The notes: generated from the letters alone by a model not told the origin. A stretch of DNA of 25,297 nucleotides from Clostridium_X cadaveris (GCF_039521325.1 NZ_BAAACD010000001.1), one strand, 5' to 3'; shown: positions 8,285-15,435, counted from the stretch's first letter. Translations and numbers: made by a program.

Positions 8285-8500
8285 ATTTTTTGACAAATTA
8301 GTCTTTTCTCTTATAATTAATAGAGATACATATATTGCTGAAAATCCTATGATCAAGTATACAATACGCTGAACTAATGGAGAAAAACTGAAAATAGCTC
8401 TAACTACATCAAATTTAAATAACCCTATAAGCGCCCAGTTAATAGAGCCTATTAATGTTAATAGTATAGCTGTCTTATCTAAAATATTAAGTTTGAACAT
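8279..8500 (-). CDS. DUF378-family small membrane protein
   Basis: A 73-residue protein of the DUF378 (YuzA-like) family, function unknown. Two hydrophobic segments (about residues 8-27 and 43-64) enclose the family-typical SINWALIGLFKFDVVRAIF. The C-terminus is short and charged (REKTNLSKNN). Shine-Dalgarno GGAGGT is about 7 nt upstream of the ATG. It is a single gene convergent with ptsH and divergent from purB. An AT-rich upstream stretch with TATAAT-like sequence exists, but no convincing -35. Confidence 0.85.
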   Translation of the reverse strand: MFKLNILDKTAILLTLIGSINWALIGLFKFDVVRAIFSFSPLVQRIVYLIIGFSAIYVSLLIIREKTNLSKNN

Positions 8501-8580
8501 AATTATACCTCCAAATAATTAATTCTAGTAAATTATATTATAAATATTTTAAAATATAACTAAAAAAAATTATGAATTTA

Positions 8581-8589
8581 TGGTATAAT
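8581..8589 (+). promoter_or_regulatory. extended -10 promoter of purB
   Basis: TGGTATAAT: a perfect TATAAT with a TG extension and no recognisable -35. It lies about 50 nt upstream of the purB ATG. Confidence 0.55.
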
Positions 8590-8626
8590 ACGAATGAAAA
8601 TAAAATTTCAAAAAATAATATTCGTA
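8589..8626. promoter_or_regulatory. inverted TACGAAT pair upstream of purB, possible PurR operator
   Basis: TACGAAT (8589-8595) and its exact inverse ATTCGTA (8620-8626); the CGAA and TTCG cores are 26 nt apart. From memory, paired inverted PurBoxes with CGAA cores at about this spacing control purine genes in Gram-positive bacteria through PurR. The bases flanking CGAA (A and T rather than C and C) differ from the Bacillus consensus. It could instead be a leader RNA hairpin next to the Shine-Dalgarno. Confidence 0.35.
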
Positions 8627-8638
8627 CGGAGGCTGAAT

Positions 8639-10069
8639 ATGAGAAATGAATATAGTACACCATTAAACACTAGGTATGCATCCCACGAGATGAGCTACTT
8701 GTTTTCGGATGAAATGAAATTTACAACTTGGAGAAAACTTTGGGTTGCTTTAGCTGAATGTGAAAAGGAACTCGGATTAAATATAACGGATGAACAAATA
8801 AATGAATTAAAAGCTAATATACATAATATAAATTATGAAGATGCAGAAAAGAGAGAACGTGAAGTTAGACATGATGTTATGAGTCACGTTTATGCTTATG
8901 GCCTTCAATGCCCAAGTGCAAAAGGGATAATACATCTTGGAGCAACAAGTTGCTATGTTGGAGATAACACAGATATAATAATAATGAGAGAAGCGTTAAA
9001 AGTTATAAGAACTAAAATTTTAAATGTTATGGACTCATTATCTAAGTTTGCTCTTGAGTACAAGAGTCTTCCTACATTAGGATTTACACATCTTCAACCT
9101 GCACAGCTTACTACAGTGGGAAAGAGAGCCACTTTATGGCTTCAAGATTTGGCTTTGGACTTAGAGAATATAGATCATGTTTTATCAACTTTAAGAATGA
9201 GGGGAGTAAAAGGTACTACAGGAACACAAGCGAGCTTTATGAATCTTTTCGATAATGATGAAGATCTAGTAATAAAGCTGGATAAGATGGTTGCTAATAA
9301 ATTTGACTTTAAAGAAAGTTATTATGTAACAGGTCAAACTTATTCTAGAAAAGTTGATTCTATAGTTTTAAATACTCTTTCGGAAGTAGCTCAAAGCGCT
9401 TATAAATTTAGCAATGATATGAGAATACTTCAACACTTAAAAGAAATAGAAGAGCCATTTGAGAAGCATCAAATAGGATCTTCAGCTATGGCATACAAGA
9501 GAAATCCTATGCGTTCTGAAAGATTAGGCTCTCTTGCTAGATATGTAATAGTAGATGCATTAAATCCAGCTATTACAGCTTCAACTCAATGGTTTGAAAG
9601 AACACTAGATGATTCTGCAAACAAGAGAATATCTATAGCAGAAGGTTTCTTGGCTTTAGATGGAGTTTTAAATCTTTATTCAAATATAGTAGAAAATTTA
9701 GTTGTATATAAAAAAGTGATATCTTCACGTGTTAACAGTGAACTTCCTTTTATGGCTACAGAAAATATAATGATGGAAGCTGTAAAAAGAGGAGGGGATA
9801 GACAGGAACTTCATGAAAAAATAAGAGTGCATTCTATGGAAGCTGCTAGACGTGTAAAAGAAGAAGGATTAAGCAATGATCTTTTAGATAGAATAATAAA
9901 TGATTCGAGTTTTGGATTATCAAAAGAAGAAATTCTTTCAGTTGTTGATCCGAAGAATTTTATAGGTAGAGCTCCTGGTCAAGTTGAAGTATTTATAAAT
10001 GAATATATAAAGCCTATATTAGATGCAAATAAAGATTGTTTAGGAAAAACTGCAGAGATAAATGTTTAA
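8639..10069 (+). CDS. purB: adenylosuccinate lyase
   Basis: Cytosolic fumarase/aspartase-superfamily enzyme of purine synthesis, cleaving fumarate from SAICAR and from adenylosuccinate. The 476-residue protein contains HLGATSCYVGDNTD, GFTHLQPAQLTTVGKRA and the superfamily signature SSAMAYKRNPMRSER near residues 281-295, whose flexible loop holds the catalytic serine. The start is the ATG at 8639 with CGGAGG (8627-8632). An in-frame ATG at 8594 lacks a Shine-Dalgarno and would sit almost on the expected transcription start. It is not in a pur operon here; it stands alone, ends in a strong terminator, and may be under PurR control. Confidence 0.96.
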   Translation: MRNEYSTPLNTRYASHEMSYLFSDEMKFTTWRKLWVALAECEKELGLNITDEQINELKANIHNINYEDAEKREREVRHDVMSHVYAYGLQCPSAKGIIHLGATSCYVGDNTDIIIMREALKVIRTKILNVMDSLSKFALEYKSLPTLGFTHLQPAQLTTVGKRATLWLQDLALDLENIDHVLSTLRMRGVKGTTGTQASFMNLFDNDEDLVIKLDKMVANKFDFKESYYVTGQTYSRKVDSIVLNTLSEVAQSAYKFSNDMRILQHLKEIEEPFEKHQIGSSAMAYKRNPMRSERLGSLARYVIVDALNPAITASTQWFERTLDDSANKRISIAEGFLALDGVLNLYSNIVENLVVYKKVISSRVNSELPFMATENIMMEAVKRGGDRQELHEKIRVHSMEAARRVKEEGLSNDLLDRIINDSSFGLSKEEILSVVDPKNFIGRAPGQVEVFINEYIKPILDANKDCLGKTAEINV

Positions 10070-10073
10070 AAGG

Positions 10074-10111
10074 AAAAAAAGATGGATTCGTGAATGAATC
10101 CATCTTTTTTT
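10074..10111 (+). terminator. rho-independent terminator after purB
   Basis: Seven A, GATGGATTC, loop GTGAAT, GAATCCATC, seven T: a 16-bp perfect stem including the A/T tracts, 4 nt after the stop. Confidence 0.92.
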
Positions 10112-10602
10112 ATTTTAGATTTAATATTTGTGGATATGTTTATATAAATGTTACCAAAGATGAATTTATAAATAAGTCACAAAAAACTCAAAAAAATATT
10201 ATGTAATGGAAAAACTCGAAATTCCTTTAGGGATTTTCTAAAAAAATTCAAATTTAAACAAAATAAATTTAGAACGTAGATTTTGACGTAATTTCAGAAA
10301 AAAGTATTTCTTAGATAACATAAATCTACAATAAAAATATAAAACAATCTAGAAATTTACCAAAATGGATATGATGTAAATAAATGTATATAACTATCGA
10401 ACGACTTTGTATAGAAAAATACACTCCAATAACGTCGTGAAATATACATTTCACGACGTTATTGGAAAGATTTTTATTGATTAGAAGATAAAACATGTAT
10501 TTTTATCATAAAACTTGTTAAATAACCCTTGGTGGCTTAAAATATATAATGTACATAGAAAAATTGACAGCTTTAATTTTTATTTGGAGGCTTTAAAAAG
10601 AT
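10112..10602. other. gene-free AT-rich gap between purB terminator and the recombinase gene
   Basis: I find no credible coding frame on either strand; the longest ATG-initiated frames I read are about a dozen codons. It holds an 8-bp inverted repeat with a 38-nt spacer (GTAGATTT 10276-10283 / AAATCTAC 10322-10329), the 40-bp palindrome at 10426-10465, a small hairpin GATAAAA/TTTTATC (10487-10507), a TATAAT at 10545-10550 without a matching -35, and a TTGACA at 10564 without a matching -10. A small RNA or control region is possible but not shown. Confidence 0.6.
10426..10465. repeat. 40-bp hairpin with perfect 18-bp arms
   Basis: Left arm CCAATAACGTCGTGAAAT, loop ATAC, right arm ATTTCACGACGTTATTGG, with no mismatch. 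The T-tract on the + side begins 5 nt after the stem (GGAAAGATTTTTATT) and there is none directly adjacent on the - side, so it is not a textbook terminator. The arms are richer in CG dinucleotides than the AT-rich surroundings. Confidence 0.9.
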
Positions 10603-11592
10603 ATGAAATATAATATAGATGATTTAAAAGAAATTAACTCGCTGCCTCAAACCTTAATAGAATTTCTAAATTATTTAGATGTAATCAAAGGAAAATCTCC
10701 TAACACAATAGCTGCATATAAAGCAGATCTTATAATGTTTTTTAGATTTATAAAAATATATAAAGGTTTAAATGAAGAAGATTGTGAGTTTGAAGAAATT
10801 CCAATTGATGATATAGGAAATAAAGTTATACGTTCCATAAAGCTAAGCGATTTGTATGCTTTTTTATCTTTTACTGAAAAATATAGGAATAATGGTTCTT
10901 ATGCTCGTGCTAGAAAAGTTGCCACATTGAAATCATTCTTTAAATATCTTAATGGTAAAAGCAAAATCATAGATGAAAACCCAGCTACAGAGCTAGAATC
11001 GCCTAAAATAAGCAAAAGGAACCCTATTTATCTTACTTTGAGCGAAAGCCAGACGCTTTTGCGCTCCTTAGATGATACTAGTAAGAATTATGAAAGGGAT
11101 TATTGTATACTTACGCTGTTTTTAAACTGCGGTCTCCGGGTGTCGGAACTATGCAGTATTGATGTGACAAAAATAAAGGAAGATACTTTGACTATAATCG
11201 GAAAAGGTAATAAGGAACGTACGGTTTACCTAAATAAAGCCTGCTTAAAAGCTATATCTGATTATTTAGCTGTAAGAGATGGTTCGAAGCTCCCTGAAGC
11301 TGAAAAGAATTCTTTATTTATAAGTAATAAGAATAGACAGATAAGTGTTCGCAGTGTAGAAAGGCTAGTTAAAAAATACACTCAAGAAGCTGGCCTTACA
11401 AAAAATAAATATACTCCTCACAAATTACGTCATACTGCTGCGACATTAATGTACAAGCATGGCAATGTAGATATTAGAAGTCTGCAGCAAATTTTAGGTC
11501 ACGAAAATATTTCTACCACTCAGATTTATACTCATGTAGACAACGAAACTCTAAGAGAAGCAGTAAAATCAAATCCGTTAAGTGATGAATAA
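10603..11592 (+). CDS. tyrosine recombinase of the XerC/XerD type
   Basis: Site-specific recombinase that cuts and rejoins DNA through a 3'-phosphotyrosine link. The 329-residue protein has an N-terminal SAM-like core-binding domain (about residues 14-130, with SPNTIAAYKADLIMF) and a catalytic domain with the full set R179 (GLRVSEL), K201 (GKGNKER), H273 and R276 (HKLRHTAA), H300 (GHENIS) and Y309 (IYTHV). An acidic stretch (NEEDCEFEEIPIDD, about 57-70) lengthens the N-terminal half compared with compact Xer proteins near 295-300 residues. GGAGG is 12 nt from the ATG, a long spacing. No phage genes are nearby, so a housekeeping Xer role is more likely than an integrase, but XerC, XerD or CodV identity cannot be assigned. 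Confidence 0.88.
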   Translation: MKYNIDDLKEINSLPQTLIEFLNYLDVIKGKSPNTIAAYKADLIMFFRFIKIYKGLNEEDCEFEEIPIDDIGNKVIRSIKLSDLYAFLSFTEKYRNNGSYARARKVATLKSFFKYLNGKSKIIDENPATELESPKISKRNPIYLTLSESQTLLRSLDDTSKNYERDYCILTLFLNCGLRVSELCSIDVTKIKEDTLTIIGKGNKERTVYLNKACLKAISDYLAVRDGSKLPEAEKNSLFISNKNRQISVRSVERLVKKYTQEAGLTKNKYTPHKLRHTAATLMYKHGNVDIRSLQQILGHENISTTQIYTHVDNETLREAVKSNPLSDE

Positions 11593-11660
11593 GGTGTTAC
11601 GCTCTACTCTATTTATAATTATGGTTTAAATAAAAAACTATGTGTATTATGTTTAATCAA

Positions 11661-11687
11661 AAAGTCCAGCAAATATTGCTGGACTTT
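11661..11687. terminator. bidirectional terminator between the recombinase gene and the broken HExxH gene
   Basis: Perfect 12-bp stem AAAGTCCAGCAA / TTGCTGGACTTT with loop ATA. On the - strand it is followed by TTTTTGATT when the stem end is counted, the better tract; on the + strand only TTTAGTT. Confidence 0.8.
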
Positions 11688-11743
11688 AGTTCGTAATATA
11701 TTAAGATTGTTCATCATGTCTAAGAAAAATTTGAATCTTTAAT

Positions 11744-12431
11744 TTAGCCTTTGCTAGGCGCTTTAATAGCCTCTGTATGTTCTTCTAACAATTTATAGGC
11801 ATATTCTCTAACTTTCTTTCCCTTTCCTCGCCACCTAGACCATGAACTTACATACTCCTCATTAAATATTTCTTTAGATAAATTACTTACGATTAGATAA
11901 GATGCATAAGAATGGCTATTATTTTTATTTTCATTATTAGCCTCATGCATAAATGAATGAAATAATTTAAGATTAGGATAATATATTAATTCGGCTAACT
12001 TAGCTCGATACTCTAATTTTATGCCAATCATATCATCATTGATTTCATGTGCAGAAAAAAGTTCATAGTCAGAAAGATGTTGAGCTTCATGTTTTAAATA
12101 CGAAACATTAAATGAAGGTTTGTTAAGTTCTTTTTTATAAGACTTTCTAACACAGAATAATTCACCATTCTCTGATGCCCAACCGCCTGTTCCAATGAGT
12201 CCAAAAGATATAAAATCAAGCCAGCTCCTAGATACAAAGCCATCCATCATATTTATAGTAACTTTTTGTATTCCTGATTTTATTTCTAAATTTCCTGCAA
12301 TTAAACCTTTCATAATACTTCTTTACATCTGCGGCTTTCTCTTCAAATCTTTCGAGATATGTAACAGCCTCGTGTAACTTTCCTTGAATCAGTAAACCCT
12401 TAAATACAGATTTATCATAATTATTTTTCAT
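11744..12431 (-). pseudogene. frameshifted gene with an HExxH (zincin-like) motif
   Basis: Two overlapping - strand frames appear to be pieces of one gene. The first starts at the ATG at 12431 (upstream AAAAGGGG) and reads MKNNYDKSVFKGLLIQGKLH, then about 20 more sensible residues before running out of frame to a stop at 12228. The second, in the +1 frame, opens at 12313 and runs 189 residues to 11744. It contains GFVSRSWLDFISFGLIGTGGW, HEAQH (a possible zinc HExxH) and, 23-25 residues later, LEYRAKLAEL, whose Glu could be a third zinc ligand. The second start lacks a good Shine-Dalgarno. From memory, which I cannot check, Bacillus and Clostridium relatives are single proteins with extra sequence between these two parts, so an internal deletion plus frameshift is likely. 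Function unknown. Confidence 0.6.
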
Positions 12432-12509
12432 AAAAACCCCTTTTATTCTTCTTAACCAAAATCCTTATTTAATTCATAATAAGTTACAATTAGGAATTAA
12501 CTTACATGT

Positions 12510-12521
12510 TTTATTATAACA
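12510..12521 (-). promoter_or_regulatory. possible extended -10 promoter for the HExxH gene
   Basis: On the - strand ATG-T-TATAAT (TATAAT at 12518-12513) has the extended -10 TG, with a weak TTAATA about 17 nt upstream. It lies about 80 nt before the first ATG at 12431. Confidence 0.4.
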
Positions 12522-12569
12522 TAATTTTCCAAAATATTAACTATATTTAGTAATATACATATATAAAAA

Positions 12570-12613
12570 AGATATAGGAATTAGTAGTAATTTATACTAA
12601 ATATCCTATATCT
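12570..12613 (-). terminator. terminator of the Cys-rich protein gene
   Basis: On the - strand AGATATAGGA / TCCTATATCT (10 bp) encloses an inner TTAGTA/TACTAA stem and is followed by TTTTTATA. Confidence 0.7.
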
Positions 12614-12629
12614 ATAATACTCTCTTTAA

Positions 12630-13010
12630 TTATTTATCCTTGTTTTTTAATCTTATAAGCCCTGGGAACTCTTCTATGAACTCTTCTGACAGATTTTTTG
12701 GATTCTCTATAAGGTCCTTTAAATCCTTTATGTCATCTATGAAATCCCAAGTATCTTCCCCTTCTTTGTAATCGTCATATATAGGTTCATGAGATATGTA
12801 AGTATCCTCTATTATATCATTTGTATACTCTTTGCTTTCATCTTCGTTTTCTGCAATTTCTTCTACTTTTATACCTCTTATATCTACTCCGTCTATTCCT
12901 AAGCATTTTCCACAGTTATCGCATGTCTTGTTAGGATCATATTCGCATTTAAAGCATTCATCACAATCTTCGGTACATATTTTAGATTCATCAAATAAAC
13001 ATTTTTTCAT
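12630..13010 (-). CDS. small Cys-rich acidic protein divergent from lexA
   Basis: I do not recognise a named family. The 126-residue protein has eight cysteines in its first 36 residues (C4, C12, C16, C19, C22, C30, C33, C36), arranged as C-x3-C-x2-C-x2-C and C-x2-C-x2-C. That could bind metal or an iron-sulfur cluster. The rest (about 50-126) is strongly acidic and has no cysteine. No signal peptide or membrane segment is seen. The ATG at 13010 is chosen because AGGAGGG (13020-13026 on the - strand) is 9-10 nt away; the in-frame ATG at 13019 is practically on top of it. It shares a short control region with lexA, so SOS co-regulation is possible. Confidence 0.75.
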   Translation of the reverse strand: MKKCLFDESKICTEDCDECFKCEYDPNKTCDNCGKCLGIDGVDIRGIKVEEIAENEDESKEYTNDIIEDTYISHEPIYDDYKEGEDTWDFIDDIKDLKDLIENPKNLSEEFIEEFPGLIRLKNKDK

Positions 13011-13039
13011 AAATGACATCCCTCCTACTTAACTTATTC

Positions 13040-13068
13040 ATTATATCAAAACTGTTTATTTAAATCAA
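13040..13068 (-). promoter_or_regulatory. promoter of the Cys-rich protein gene
   Basis: On the - strand TTGATT (13068-13063), 17 nt, TATAAT (13045-13040), with an extended -10 TG (TGATATAAT). Its -35 lies in the left arm of the inverted repeat at 13064-13090. Confidence 0.65.
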
Positions 13069-13090
13069 ACTTTAAGAACATAAGTTTGAT
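13064..13090. repeat. 9-bp inverted repeat between two divergent promoters
   Basis: ATCAAACTT (13064-13072), 9-nt spacer, AAGTTTGAT (13082-13090), a perfect inverse. Each arm supplies the TTGAT part of one of the two divergent -35 elements. Confidence 0.8.
13076..13088. promoter_or_regulatory. LexA (SOS) box of lexA
   Basis: GAACATAAGTTTG fits the Gram-positive SOS box (GAAC-N4-GTTYG) with a T in the Y position; the preceding base is A rather than C. It overlaps the lexA -35, so it could give autorepression, and it lies 8 nt from the -35 of the divergent gene. Confidence 0.7.
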
Positions 13091-13114
13091 ATGGTATTAT
13101 AAATATGTTATAAT
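13086..13114 (+). promoter_or_regulatory. sigma-A promoter of lexA
   Basis: TTGATA (13086-13091), 17 nt, TATAAT (13109-13114), with an extended -10 TG (TGTTATAAT). Confidence 0.8.
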
Positions 13115-13140
13115 GTGAGTAGAATTGAGAGGTGGAAAAT

Positions 13141-13749
13141 ATGGCTGAATGCAAAAATCAAAAACAATCCGAAATATATGAATTTCTAAAAAAGTACACA
13201 GAGGAAAAGGGATATCCCCCATCAGTAAGAGAAATATGCGAAGCTGTTTCTTTAAGATCTACATCTACAGTACATGGACATCTTAAGAGACTAGAAAAGA
13301 AAGGTCTTATAAAAAGGGATCCTACAAAACCTAGAGCTTTAGAAATATTAGAACTCAACCATGGTAATAAAGAATTTATTCATATACCTGTAATAGGTAG
13401 AGTCACTGCAGGAATGCCTGTATTAGCCTTTGAAAACATAGAAGATACTTTTGCACTTCCAGCTAACTTTGTAAAGCATGATAGAGAATTGTTTATGTTA
13501 AAAGTAATGGGAGAAAGTATGATTGAAGCTGGTATTCAAGATGGGGATTTTGCCATTATTGAAAAAGCTTCAAGTGCAAATAACGGAGAAATCGTAGTTG
13601 CTTTAATTGATAATGAGGCTACTATAAAAAGATTTTTCAAAGAATCAGACCATATAAGGTTACAGCCTGAAAATTCAACTATGTCACCTATAATAGTTGA
13701 TACGTGCTCCATCTTAGGAAAGCTAGTTGCTATCTATAGAAAATACTAA
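13141..13749 (+). CDS. lexA: SOS repressor LexA
   Basis: Dimeric repressor of the SOS regulon that cleaves itself when RecA forms a filament on single-stranded DNA. The 202-residue protein has an N-terminal winged helix-turn-helix (PPSVREICEAVSLRSTSTVHGHLKRL, about residues 26-51), the cleavage site Ala90-Gly91 (GRVTAGMP), catalytic Ser126 (MGESM) and Lys163 (EATIKRFF). The ATG at 13141 follows GAGAGGTGG at 5 nt; an in-frame GTG at 13132 lies inside that Shine-Dalgarno. It has its own promoter and LexA box, and recA with its LexA box is about 8.5 kb away. Confidence 0.97.
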   Translation: MAECKNQKQSEIYEFLKKYTEEKGYPPSVREICEAVSLRSTSTVHGHLKRLEKKGLIKRDPTKPRALEILELNHGNKEFIHIPVIGRVTAGMPVLAFENIEDTFALPANFVKHDRELFMLKVMGESMIEAGIQDGDFAIIEKASSANNGEIVVALIDNEATIKRFFKESDHIRLQPENSTMSPIIVDTCSILGKLVAIYRKY

Positions 13750-13757
13750 TTTTTAAC

Positions 13758-13792
13758 AAATCCCCATGACTAAAACATAGTCATGGGGATTT
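13758..13792. terminator. bidirectional terminator between lexA and the convergent PLP enzyme gene
   Basis: Perfect 15-bp stem AAATCCCCATGACTA / TAGTCATGGGGATTT with loop AAACA, shared by two convergent genes. Confidence 0.85.
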
Positions 13793-13803
13793 GTGTTCTT
13801 ATG

Positions 13804-15084
13804 TTATTTAAGAATTTTAGATAAAGCTATAAGTATTCCTATCTTAGCATGATCAAATGTAAGTCCGCCCTGAAGGTAAGCTATAAATGGTTCTCTTATA
13901 GGAGCATCAGCAGATAACTCTATGGATGAACCTTGAATAAATGCTCCTGCAGCCATTATTACCTCGTCAGCATATCCTGGCATAGCCCATGGCTCACACT
14001 CAACAAATGAATCTACAGGAGAACCTTTTTGTATACCCTTACAGAAATTAATTAAATTTTCTTTGTTTCCGAACTTTATAGCTTGAATTATATCGCTTCT
14101 CTTATCTGTATATTTTGGAAGAACTTCAAATCCTGCAAGTTCCATTATTCTAGAACATAGTATTGCACCTTTTACAGCCTCCATAGCTACATGAGGAGCT
14201 AAGAATAGACCTTGGAAAAGAGTTCTCATAACTCCAAAAGTAGAACCGCACTCCCCTCCTATGCCAGGTATAGTTAATCTATAAGCAGCTTGATCTACAT
14301 ATTCTTTCTTTCCAGCTATATATCCGCCTGTTGGAGCTATACCGCCTCCGATATTCTTTATAAGCGATCCTGCAACTAAATCTGCTCCAACATCTGTAGG
14401 TTCTTTTGTATCTATAAATTCACCATAGCAATTGTCTACAAACACTATTACATCGCTTCTCAAGTTCTTTACAAAAGATATGACTTCACAAAGATTTTCT
14501 ATTGTAAAAGATTTTCTCCATCCGTATCCTGTGGAACGCTGTATATGAACTAACTTTATAGTTTCATCAGAAGAAAGAGTCTCTTTTATTGCATCAAAAT
14601 CAAATCCATCATTTATAAGATCTACTTTTTTGTATTTTACTCCATATTCCATAAGCGAACCTATGTTCTTTTCTCCGCTGATGCCTATAATACTATGTAA
14701 TGTATCATAAGGAAGCCCTCCTATAGAAAGCATAGTATCACCAGGTCTTAAATTGCCAAATAAAGCTGCTCCTATAGCGTGAGTACCATTTACGAAGTGG
14801 GGTCTAACAAGGGCGCTTTCACAGTTAAATATTCTAGCATATACCTTATCTAATGATTCACGACCTATATCATCATATCCGTATCCGGATGAATTAGTGA
14901 AATGCGTATCGCTTATACGTTCTTCTTGAAATGCAGTAAGAACCTTAGCTTGGTTATATTCTCTTATTTCATCATAAATTGCAAATTGAGTCTCTACATC
15001 TTTTATAGCCTCTTTATATAAATCAAAAACTTTTTGATTTATATTGTACTTTTTTAAAAATAACTCTTTAGTAACATCTAACAT
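13804..15084 (-). CDS. PLP-dependent 'aluminium resistance'/methionine gamma-lyase-like protein
   Basis: Fold-type I PLP enzyme of the family annotated as aluminium resistance protein or methionine gamma-lyase family (YnbB-like); the true substrate is not established. At 426 residues it is full length. Lys243 in AGSLIKNIGGG is the likely PLP Schiff-base lysine and Asp217 in VFVDNCYGEF the likely pyridine-nitrogen partner. The N-terminus has SDTHFTNSSGYGYDDIGRES, followed by RPHFVNGTHAI. GGAGG is 12 nt upstream of the ATG. It follows hfq, as ynbB lies near hfq in Bacillus subtilis, but a terminator separates the two and I see no promoter in the 73-nt gap, so it may rely on readthrough. Confidence 0.88.
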   Translation of the reverse strand: MLDVTKELFLKKYNINQKVFDLYKEAIKDVETQFAIYDEIREYNQAKVLTAFQEERISDTHFTNSSGYGYDDIGRESLDKVYARIFNCESALVRPHFVNGTHAIGAALFGNLRPGDTMLSIGGLPYDTLHSIIGISGEKNIGSLMEYGVKYKKVDLINDGFDFDAIKETLSSDETIKLVHIQRSTGYGWRKSFTIENLCEVISFVKNLRSDVIVFVDNCYGEFIDTKEPTDVGADLVAGSLIKNIGGGIAPTGGYIAGKKEYVDQAAYRLTIPGIGGECGSTFGVMRTLFQGLFLAPHVAMEAVKGAILCSRIMELAGFEVLPKYTDKRSDIIQAIKFGNKENLINFCKGIQKGSPVDSFVECEPWAMPGYADEVIMAAGAFIQGSSIELSADAPIREPFIAYLQGGLTFDHAKIGILIALSKILK

Positions 15085-15124
15085 ATTGTCTTAAAACCTC
15101 CATTTAAAAGATATTGCATAAAAA

Positions 15125-15149
15125 AGAATAGGTATATTGCACCTATTCT
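15125..15149 (-). terminator. rho-independent terminator after hfq
   Basis: On the - strand AGAATAGGT / ACCTATTCT (9 bp), loop GCAATAT, then a run of T. Confidence 0.85.
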
Positions 15150-15157
15150 ATTAAATA

Positions 15158-15403
15158 TTATTTTTCATTTTCATGATTGTTATTATTGAATAGTATCGGC
15201 TTTCCAGGGGTTATTGTACTTATAGCGTGCTTATATACTAACATTTGTTTTCCATCTGTTTCTAATACAACTATGTAACTATCAAATCCTTTTACAAAAC
15301 CCTTTAATTGAAAACCGTTAGTTAAATATATAATAACAGGTATTCTGTTTTTTCTAGCACCATTTAAAAATATATCTTGTAAATTATTGGCTGACTTATT
15401 CAT
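15158..15403 (-). CDS. hfq: RNA chaperone Hfq
   Basis: Hexameric Sm-like protein that helps small RNAs pair with mRNAs; its role in Firmicutes is less central than in enterobacteria. The 81-residue protein shows NLQDIFLN (Gln9), the Sm1 region IPVIIYLTNGFQLKGFVKGFD, and Sm2 with YKHAIS (Lys58-His59), which forms the proximal RNA site. The tail is short and Asn/Glu-rich. The ATG at 15403 is chosen because GGAGGG lies 7-12 nt upstream; an in-frame ATG at 15421 precedes that Shine-Dalgarno. It follows miaA by 41 nt, the usual miaA-hfq order, and seems to have its own promoter at the miaA 3' end. Confidence 0.95.
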   Translation of the reverse strand: MNKSANNLQDIFLNGARKNRIPVIIYLTNGFQLKGFVKGFDSYIVVLETDGKQMLVYKHAISTITPGKPILFNNNNHENEK

Positions 15404-15435
15404 AAATATCCCTCCACACACAACTACTTTATTAT

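Noticed and set aside
10391..10410. CGAACGACTTTG as a third LexA box
   Set aside because: It has CGAAC but not the GTTC half at the right distance.
10426..10465. The 40-bp palindrome as a normal rho-independent terminator
   Set aside because: The T tract begins 5 nt after the stem on the + side, none adjoins on the - side, and no gene ends there.
10426..10465. The palindrome as the chromosomal dif site
   Set aside because: dif sites are about 28 bp with 11-bp imperfect arms around a 6-bp AT-rich centre. This has 18-bp perfect arms, a 4-nt centre and no resemblance to the Bacillus dif that I remember.
12228..12325. Programmed +1 frameshift joining the two HExxH gene pieces
   Set aside because: I see no recognisable slippery site with a rare or stop codon in the upstream frame at the junction, and the middle of the protein seems shortened as well. 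Gene decay explains both.
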